Positions 59,301-64,000 of a stretch of DNA of 64,000 nt are shown one piece after another. The first letter of the stretch is position 1, and each line of letters begins with the position of its first letter. The notes beneath the pieces were generated by a model. That model was not told the origin of the DNA and made no database searches. It saw nothing but the letters and a program-made list of their open reading frames with translations. Both the position numbers and the translations under genes were made by a program. Source of the DNA: an uncultured Clostridia bacterium (GTDB taxonomy: Bacteria > Bacillota > Clostridia > Christensenellales > Aristaeellaceae); the NCBI GenBank assembly GCA_934630705.1, contig CAKTWP010000011.1, positions 9,116-73,115 on the forward strand, written 5' to 3'.

Positions 59301-59580
59301 TGTGGAGGAAGCCCACAAGCGGGGGTTCAACACCTGTCTGGCCGGGGAAACCGCCATTATTCCTGTGCTGGTAGGCCGGGATGAGGATGCGTTCCTGCTG
59401 TCCAACATGCTGCGCAAGCGCGGCGTGTTCGTGCCCCCGGCGGTGTATCCCGCCGTGCCCATGGGCAAGGCCCGGCTGCGCTTCTGTGTGATCTCCGAGC
59501 ATCAGACCGAGCAGATCATTTACGCCCTGGATCAGCTGGAAATCTGCGCCCGGGAAGCGGGAATCCATCTGCCGGAGTAA
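56317..59580 (+). CDS. Acyl-AMP ligase / acy carrier / alpha-oxoamine synthase fusion
   Basis: 1087 aa, TTG start at 56317 after a GGGGG run. Domains: an acyl-adenylating ligase (1-575) with ALCTSGTTATS near 160-170, SGFGMTETG near 348, WYRTGD near 425, GRAKDVIINESGENVYPDEI near 442 and GGIKVKR near 546; a carrier domain with attachment Ser629 in GGDSL; and a PLP alpha-oxoamine synthase (711-1087) with VDEAHSAC (D896, H899), TLSKGLG (Lys931) and RLRFC near the end. It would load an acid on its own carrier and condense it with an amino acid, losing CO2. Amino acid (Ser, Ala, Gly) unknown. Confidence 0.85.
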   Translation: MSEILARSQRLRENMTLENLFALICSDEKKVAARYLKGEMEYAITYGEYKARAFACAAALRRQLGAPGKDAFIAIQLDTCPEWFSLFWGAMAAGYNAVLLDATLNETMTGHMLEEAGAVALIGRKPRALPVSLPQFTADSLWNAPADPAFRPSFGTMVALCTSGTTATSRIFVYDQQAICSQVLNSELLYRENQRIICDKPGRNLAFLPYHHVFGFMVCLQWIHFIGYENIYLHDRSPQTIQDTCRRFHVTHLIAVPLLANNLSTGLNRKLAKEKRFKRMAFKSMRGTSLALQAVAPGMGLDLARKHMFKNVVSQMLGPDIRCIILGGSHTPKKHMRTLSALGYYTVSGFGMTETGVTSVETGMSMWKRTSGSVGRPLSSAEYTVRDAADEQRGEMYIKGNTVHTGRLSGGKLLPPDLDDAGWYRTGDVVRLRKGRRMYVEGRAKDVIINESGENVYPDEIEDAFGGLPGVEQLCVLGVPTEEAQRGHKRDTLYEDITLVLNLGSHYGDAAFSAQLMDRVRRINSALPALKRVSRVILCGQPFQTAGGIKVKRIALKQQILEHAFDYQEGDLRKGAAPAAPVATEKNAQDAELRQLKEKARALYAQALDIPAADIRDDAHFIDELGGDSLQVLSLSLKAEETLGVLIPPEEYGLCTTVNDLAALLQRHLHGEKEEAPAGPVTPITRFEDAPEYQAFAARQQALMGDGQENPYFVCHDSPLMDTSVMAGQKVLNFGSYNYVGMSGRKETREAAKAAIDQYGTSASGSRLLAGEKTLYQELEREIADWKHAEAALVLVGGHSTNVTCVGNFCGKGDLILYDAIIHNSVAQGCQLSKAVCRPFPHNDVAALEGILRAQRQKYAKVLIIIEGAYSMDGDIAPVPQIVALKKKYGCFLMVDEAHSACVIGQTGGGVDEYFGLAPDDIDIKMGTLSKGLGACGGYLAGPKAIIEYMRYNLPGFVFSVGISPPLAAEVLCAIRLLRSDPTIMENMRRNIRCFVEEAHKRGFNTCLAGETAIIPVLVGRDEDAFLLSNMLRKRGVFVPPAVYPAVPMGKARLRFCVISEHQTEQIIYALDQLEICAREAGIHLPE

Positions 59581-59683
59581 AAAAAGCGGGGAAAACCATT
59601 CCTGGGAGTATCTCCACGCGCGACTCCCCCCCCTGAACGCTCCACGTTTTGCCTGACGGCAAGCGCGAGCTTCGTGGTTTTAT

Positions 59684-59760
59684 AAAATCAGCAAGCGCCC
59701 CAGAGCGGACAAGGAGACGATGAATCGTTTCCTTAGCCATTCTGGGGCGCATTGTTGATT
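59684..59760 (+). repeat. Hairpin repeat, copy B
   Basis: AATCAGCAAGCGCCCCAGA / TCTGGGGCGCATTGTTGATT arms around the core CGGACAAGGAGACGATGAA-TCGTTTCC. Same core as copy A in the other orientation. Confidence 0.8.
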
Positions 59761-59812
59761 AAAAATATGAGAGGAATTTTATCCCCATTCGGTTTTCTTC
59801 GGGAGAGCGCGG

Positions 59813-59848
59813 GAGGGGTATTCTTTGGCCGTCAAAGAATACCCCTCT
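59813..59848. repeat. AGGGG..CCCCT hairpin
   Basis: Perfect 15-bp arms GAGGGGTATTCTTTG / CAAAGAATACCCCTC, loop GCCGT. Lies between convergent genes and may end both transcripts. Confidence 0.6.
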
Positions 59849-59901
59849 CACATAAAACATAGCTTTCCTATGACTTTTGCTTCGCTTTCTTCGTTTTCCC
59901 G

Positions 59902-61155
59902 TTACCACGTAGCCTTCATGGCCCGGGCCACGGCGGCCTGATGATCTTCATCCACGCGGTCGGTTTCGTGGGTGCGGCTGTTATAGAAGTGGATGCAGAA
60001 ATGGCCATCGAAGTTGTTGTCGGCGATGGTGGTGGTGCCGTGGTTCATGCCGTTCATGGACGCGGCATACACATGCCCGTTGTACATCACCAGAATCGCC
60101 CGGCGATCCCAGCTCCAGGAGCCGCCGTAAATGGCTTTCATAATGGCGGTGTCCTCAGCGGTGAGGGGCTCGGTGTCCATGTGATTGGCTCCGGACCAGC
60201 GCTTGCAGGTGAATACCTTGCCGGTGTTTACATCCTTGACCTTGAAGGTGGCGCCCTTGGGAATTACGGAGCTGCCGCCATTGAACCAGTCCAGCTTTTC
60301 GGTGGTATAGGTGTAATCCGCGGCGTTCTTGCCAAAGAGCGCCTTGATGGTGGCGTTGCCGGCCACGCCGTCCTGGGTGAGGCCCTTGGATTTCTGGAAC
60401 GCCTTCACCGCGGCCACCGTGTTGTCGTCATACTTGCTGTTGATGGGCGCTTTGTAATAGCCCTTGATTTTCAGGGCCTGCTGCAGAGCCAGCACGTTCT
60501 TGCCGCTGTTGCCCTTCTTGGAGGTTTCGGGCACGGTGATCTGCGAGATCCTGGTGATGCCGTTCATCTTGGGATCCTGGGCCACGGTGGTGGTGAGCAC
60601 GGAGCCAAAGAGGGACCGAATTGTGGCGTAATCCGCCTTGCCGGTCTGGGTGAGGCCCTTGGCCTTCTGATAGGCGCGCACAGCGGCGCGGGTGCTGTCG
60701 CCAAATTTGCCGTCCACAGTGCCGTCGTAATAGCCCTTAATCTTCAGCGCCTGCTGCAGCTTTTCCACGTCCTCGCCCTTGTCGCCCTTGGCGGTATAAT
60801 CCGGCGGGCCGCCCAGCTGGGAGATACGGGTGGCCTTGGCGTACTGGCTGGCGCTCTCCTGGGTGCCCAGGGCTTTCTGGGCGGCGGAGGACAGGCTGAC
60901 GAACTTCTTCATTACATAGCCGTCGTTGCCGTCATAGGTCACCTTATAAAAATCGCCCTTCACGCCGGTGACGGTGACCTTGGTTTTCTTTTCCAGCTTG
61001 CAGTAATAGCCCGCCTCCGTGGACGCCTTCATGCGGAAAAACACTTTGTCGGTATTGATGGTGCCAGTATACGATTCCGCCACGGCCACGGGCAGCAGAC
61101 TGCTCCATAAAATCGCCGCCAGCACCAGAGCCAGAATCCGCATATGCTGTTTCAT
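59902..61155 (-). CDS. Secreted cell-wall-binding protein (SH3 and two PG-binding domains)
   Basis: 417 aa. Signal peptide ILALVLAAILWSSLLPVAVA; a bacterial SH3 domain (about 25-85); two peptidoglycan-binding domains with the pair KGEDVEKLQQALKIKGYY and GKNVLALQQALKIKGYY; then a C-terminal part (285-417) with GANHMDTEPL, GHVYAASMNGMNHG and FDGHFCIHFYNSRTH. The last block has conserved Cys and His and may be an enzyme (not clearly an L,D-transpeptidase). Enzyme type unknown. Confidence 0.8.
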   Translation of the reverse strand: MKQHMRILALVLAAILWSSLLPVAVAESYTGTINTDKVFFRMKASTEAGYYCKLEKKTKVTVTGVKGDFYKVTYDGNDGYVMKKFVSLSSAAQKALGTQESASQYAKATRISQLGGPPDYTAKGDKGEDVEKLQQALKIKGYYDGTVDGKFGDSTRAAVRAYQKAKGLTQTGKADYATIRSLFGSVLTTTVAQDPKMNGITRISQITVPETSKKGNSGKNVLALQQALKIKGYYKAPINSKYDDNTVAAVKAFQKSKGLTQDGVAGNATIKALFGKNAADYTYTTEKLDWFNGGSSVIPKGATFKVKDVNTGKVFTCKRWSGANHMDTEPLTAEDTAIMKAIYGGSWSWDRRAILVMYNGHVYAASMNGMNHGTTTIADNNFDGHFCIHFYNSRTHETDRVDEDHQAAVARAMKATW

Positions 61156-61332
61156 GCTCCTTTGTTCTCCTTTTCTTTCCTTGCCGGATCAGGCAGCGCC
61201 TGATGGGTACATGCCTATAATATTACAGAATTGTTAAAAAATCAAGTCGTCCCATTCATAGTTTACATTTTGTTCGCCTTTGTGGGAAAACAAGATGAAA
61301 CGAAGAATTTGCATTTTGACGCAAAAAACAGC

Positions 61333-61361
61333 TTGCCAAGGGCGGCAAAGCATGCTATAAT
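61333..61361 (+). promoter_or_regulatory. Promoter of rpmE
   Basis: TTGCCA (61333-61338), 17 bases, TATAAT (61356-61361). Leader of about 65 bases before the ATG. Confidence 0.65.
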
Positions 61362-61430
61362 ACTTCATGCGGCTCATAGGCAGCCTCCTATGAATCCGTC
61401 ATCTGTAAGGAGCAAAAGAGGTGAAATGGC

Positions 61431-61628
61431 ATGAAGGAAAAGATCCATCCCAAGTATGAGAAGGCTATCGTGCGCTGCGTGTGCGGCGAAACGTTCGAAA
61501 CCGGCTCCACCAAAAAGGAGCTGCGGGTCGAAATTTGCTCGAAGTGTCATCCTTTCTTCACCGGCAAGCAGAAGCTGGTGGATAGCGGCGGCCGCGTCGA
61601 TCGCTTCAAGAAGCGTTTCGGCATGTAA
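61431..61628 (+). CDS. rpmE: Ribosomal protein L31
   Basis: 65 aa, standard length. KIHPKYEKAIVRCVCGE, then CSKCHPFFTGKQ: four cysteines for zinc, the C+ form. ATG 61431; AGGTG lies just upstream. Followed by a terminator, so the DUF1385 gene may depend on readthrough. Confidence 0.97.
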   Translation: MKEKIHPKYEKAIVRCVCGETFETGSTKKELRVEICSKCHPFFTGKQKLVDSGGRVDRFKKRFGM

Positions 61629-61636
61629 GCCCCATA

Positions 61637-61672
61637 AAAGCAGCACGGCCTTTGTTGGCGTGCTGCTTTTTG
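61637..61672 (+). terminator. Terminator after rpmE
   Basis: AAAAGCAGCACGGCC-TTTGTT-GGCGTGCTGCTTTTT with one bulged base. Confidence 0.8.
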
Positions 61673-61763
61673 CTTTTGCCCGTGCAGGGGAAGCGGCAGC
61701 ACGAACGAAAAATGCCATTGCTTCCATAAAAAATATACATTTTTAAGGAAAGAGGAACCTTTT

Positions 61764-62792
61764 ATGAGCAAGAAAAACGGCGCGCCCGCGCGGCCGGATA
61801 TCGGCGGCCAGGCGGTGCTGGACGGCGTGATGATGAAAAGCCCGGACGCCATTGCAGTGGCGGTGCGGCGGCCCGATGGCGATATTGTGGTGAAGCGGGA
61901 CAGCTATGTTTCCCCGGCGAAAAAGCACAAGTGGATGGGCCTGCCCTTCATCCGCGGCACGGTGAGCATGGTGCAGATGCTGTCTATCGGGATGAAAACC
62001 CTGTCCGACAGCGCGAAAATGGCCGGGGATGACGCGGCCGAGGAGCCCAGTAAGTTTGACAAATGGCTGGCGGACAAGCTGGGCAAGAACGTGGACAAAG
62101 TGGTGATGGGGCTGGCGATGGTGCTGGCCGTGTGCATGAGCGTGGGGTTGTTTGTGCTGCTGCCCAATCTGGTGGTGCTTCTTTTCCCTGCCAATGCCAC
62201 CGGCGGCACGCTGCTGGCCAAGAATCTGGTGACGGGCCTGGTGCGGCTTTTGCTGCTCACGGCGTACATGTATTTCTGCGGAAAGATTCCGGATATGCGC
62301 CGAACCTTCCAATATCATGGCTCGGAGCACAAGACGGTGTACTGCCATGAGCACGATCTGCCTTTGACCCCCCGGAACGCGCAGCAGTTTTCCACGCTGC
62401 ATCCCCGGTGCGGCACCTCGTTCCTGGTGCTCACGTTCATTCTCTCCATTCTGGTGTGCACGGTGTTTGACTGGCTGCTGCTGGAAATCTGGGGGATTGA
62501 TCTGGGGGCGCATTATCTGTGGCGGGTGCTGAGCCGGATTGTGCTGCTGCCCTGCATTATGGGCGTGGGCTATGAAACGCTCAAGGGCCTGGCCCATGCG
62601 GATGGCAAGCTGGTGCGGGCACTGCGCTGGCCGGGCATGCAGATGCAGCGGCTGACCACCCGTCCGCCCACGGACGATATGTGCGAAGTGGCCATTGCGG
62701 CCATGAATGCGGCGCTGCACGGGCTGCCGGAGGGCGAAAAAACGCCCGAGGGTTGGGTGATCCTGCATCCTGCCCGGGAGACGCAGGCGTGA
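61764..62792 (+). CDS. DUF1385 membrane protein
   Basis: 342 aa. Begins with soluble DIGGQAVLDGVMMKSPDA, FIRGTVSMVQMLSIGMKTLS, then four helices (LAMVLAVCMSVGLFVLLPNL, LVRLLLLTAYMYFC, FLVLTFILSILVCTVFDWLL) and YHGSEHKTVYCHE. DUF1385 family, usually linked to prmC and rpmE as here; function unknown though often placed with translation genes. Overlaps prmC by 4 bases (GTGA). Confidence 0.88.
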   Translation: MSKKNGAPARPDIGGQAVLDGVMMKSPDAIAVAVRRPDGDIVVKRDSYVSPAKKHKWMGLPFIRGTVSMVQMLSIGMKTLSDSAKMAGDDAAEEPSKFDKWLADKLGKNVDKVVMGLAMVLAVCMSVGLFVLLPNLVVLLFPANATGGTLLAKNLVTGLVRLLLLTAYMYFCGKIPDMRRTFQYHGSEHKTVYCHEHDLPLTPRNAQQFSTLHPRCGTSFLVLTFILSILVCTVFDWLLLEIWGIDLGAHYLWRVLSRIVLLPCIMGVGYETLKGLAHADGKLVRALRWPGMQMQRLTTRPPTDDMCEVAIAAMNAALHGLPEGEKTPEGWVILHPARETQA

Positions 62793-63625
62793 GCGCTTCT
62801 ATGGGCGCGGCGCTGAGCGAGGCCGCGGCGCGGCTGGCCGCCGCCGGAGTGCCGGATGCGGCACTGGATGCGGAATATCTTTTAGCCGAGGTGCTTCATT
62901 GCCCCCGGCTTTCTTTAAGGCTGGAAAAGGCGCGGGCGCTGACGGAAGCGCAGACGCAGGCCTATGAAGCGCTGCTTTCCCGGCGGGAAGCGCGGGAGCC
63001 GCTGCAATACATTCTGGGCACGCAGCCGTTCATGGGTTTTTCTCTGCGGGTGGACGCCCGAGCGCTGATTCCGCGGAACGACACGGAAACGTTATGCGAG
63101 CAGGCGCTTTTCCGGCTCAGGCCCGGGCAGCGGGCGCTGGATTTATGCACGGGCACGGGGGCGCTGGCCATTGCCATGAAGAAGCGCTGTCCCGGCGCGG
63201 CGATCGTGGCCACGGATATCAGCGGGGATGCGCTTTCCCTGGCCCGGGAGAACGCGGCGGCGCTGGGGGCGGAGGTACGCTTTGTGCAGGGCGATCTTTT
63301 CGCGCCGGTGGCGGGGGAGCGATTTGAGCTGATCGTGAGCAATCCGCCCTACATCCCGGAGGGGCTGCGAGGACGGCTGCAGGCGGAGGTGAACCGGGAG
63401 CCGGAACTGGCGCTGTTTGCCGGCGCGGACGGGCTGGATTTTTATCGTCGCATTGCCGCGGATGCGCCCGGGCATTTGCAGGCCGGCGGCTGGCTGCTGC
63501 TGGAGATTGGCGACACGCAGTATGACGATGTGGCTGCGCTGCTGGCTGGCGCGTTTACCGGCGTGTCTCTTGTTCGGGACATGAGCGGTTTGCCCCGGGT
63601 GGTTGTGGCGCAGGCGGCAGGCTGA
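62789..63625 (+). CDS. prmC: Release factor glutamine methyltransferase PrmC
   Basis: 278 aa from GTG 62789, which overlaps the DUF1385 stop; GGGAG lies 8 nt upstream, so I prefer it to ATG 62801. N-terminal helical domain, then methyltransferase with LDLCTGTGALAIAMKK, VSNPPYIPEG (the NPPY motif for the glutamine) and LLLEIGDTQYDDV. Methylates the GGQ glutamine of release factors. prfA often follows but is outside or absent. Confidence 0.92.
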   Translation: MSASMGAALSEAAARLAAAGVPDAALDAEYLLAEVLHCPRLSLRLEKARALTEAQTQAYEALLSRREAREPLQYILGTQPFMGFSLRVDARALIPRNDTETLCEQALFRLRPGQRALDLCTGTGALAIAMKKRCPGAAIVATDISGDALSLARENAAALGAEVRFVQGDLFAPVAGERFELIVSNPPYIPEGLRGRLQAEVNREPELALFAGADGLDFYRRIAADAPGHLQAGGWLLLEIGDTQYDDVAALLAGAFTGVSLVRDMSGLPRVVVAQAAG

Positions 63626-64000
63626 AGCGCGTGGGCGAGGAGGGAACCTCAGCTAACCGGGGGCCGACCGCGGGCAGGGGAGTCTTTGGGGGCTCTTCGC
63701 CCCCAAACAGCGAAAGGAGATCCTTCGGAAACGAGGGCCTCCGGCGGGCAGGGGAATGATTCCCCTGCACCCCCATTCCGCGATGATTGTTGGCAGGTTA
63801 TCCGAAATATTTCCGCGTGAAACATTGGGTTACGCTGGATTACAGCCATGTTCCCCGCGGCAGGAAGCGGTTTTCGGATGATCGATCCCGGGGAGAACAA
63901 GCTCTCCCCCGGGACTCGACATGCCGAAAACCCCCGGTCAACAGGTTGACCGGGGCCTGAGCGAACGCTCAGGCGCTGCCGCGGGATGCTGCAACACATC
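63626..64000. other. Structured non-coding region, no gene
   Basis: 375 bases without a credible frame. Hairpins TTTGGGGGC-TCTTC-GCCCCCAAA (63685-63707) and CAGGGGAA-TGA-TTCCCCTG (about 63750-63768). From about 63852 to 63986 nested stems: outer CCCGCGGCAG / CTGCCGCGGG, then GGTTTTCGG / CCGAAAACC with inner CCCGGGGAGA / TCTCCCCCGGG, CCCCGGTCAAC / GTTGACCGGGG and GCCTGAGCG / CGCTCAGGC. Looks like a structured RNA or a compound repeat; not a known riboswitch by eye. Confidence 0.5.

Larger units (their letters stand above)
59581..59901. other. Intergenic region with repeats, no gene
   Basis: 321 bases: hairpin repeat copy B and the AGGGG-type hairpin. Nothing protein-like. Confidence 0.6.

Noticed and set aside
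63649..63999. 116-codon minus-strand open frame at the right edge
   Set aside because: It runs through perfect hairpins and repeats and has no protein-like composition or ribosome site.

Overview
The window looks like a piece of a gram-positive, fairly GC-rich Clostridia genome (gut-type Firmicute; Christensenellales or a neighbouring order would fit, but this is inference). Evidence: strong AGGAGG ribosome sites, TTGACA/TATAAT promoters, GTG and TTG starts, and typical clostridial genes (YlbF, MltG, U32, DUF1836, DUF3899, an rpmE-DUF1385-prmC run). Positions given here are good to about +/-1 base where counted by eye.

Region 1 (1-18980) is the end of an integrated phage-like element. Every gene is on the minus strand and reads away from the attachment site: a long series of tiny cassettes (many encode 24-130 aa proteins with one membrane helix), then mid-size conserved phage proteins (three DUF6353 paralogues, DUF3310, a Lar-like zinc ribbon), then a replication module: a 1379-aa protein joining an SF3 helicase, an AEP-type primase and a family B DNA polymerase, an SSB-like protein, and the start of a helicase cut by the window edge. 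Between 12.1 and 18.9 kb a 29-bp motif (CGCGAA, about 12 bases, TATTATGGAA) occurs nine times upstream of genes on the minus strand, usually paired with a hairpin terminator after the gene: many genes are self-contained promoter-gene-terminator units. Between 7.0 and 10.2 kb a different, structured leader of about 80 bases recurs four times in front of ribosome sites. The element ends at 18981-19026 in the 3' half of a tRNA-Thr(GGT), the expected scar of integration into a tRNA gene. No integrase or structural genes are inside the window.

Region 2 (19.0-34.7 kb) is host chromosome. It holds an mnmE-BadF kinase-HAD operon, a DUF1836 gene, a ylbF-mltG-U32-DUF4091 operon, a serine hydrolase with an overlapping divergent promoter, an Rrf2 regulator, a sugar isomerase-like gene and an EndoQ/UvrD-like fusion.

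Region 3 (34.8-44.8 kb) is an oligopeptide-type ABC transporter operon (SBP, two permeases, two ATPases) in which one permease and both ATPases carry very large extra domains; one ATPase is itself predicted to be a membrane protein with a 300-residue outer domain.

Region 4 (44.9-55.2 kb) has DUF3899, an ATPase, a CotH kinase / DUF4956 / VTC polyphosphate polymerase / GNAT cluster, a PrsA-like foldase lipoprotein and RlmI.

Region 5 (55.4-59.6 kb) is a two-gene lipid or amino-ketone pathway: a short-chain reductase and a single 1087-aa protein joining an acyl-AMP ligase, an acyl carrier domain and an alpha-oxoamine synthase, a possible compact route to sphingoid-type bases. Region 6 (59.6-64 kb) has a cell-wall-binding protein, the rpmE-DUF1385-prmC group, and a strongly structured non-coding end. 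Three copies of a hairpin repeat are scattered over regions 2-6.
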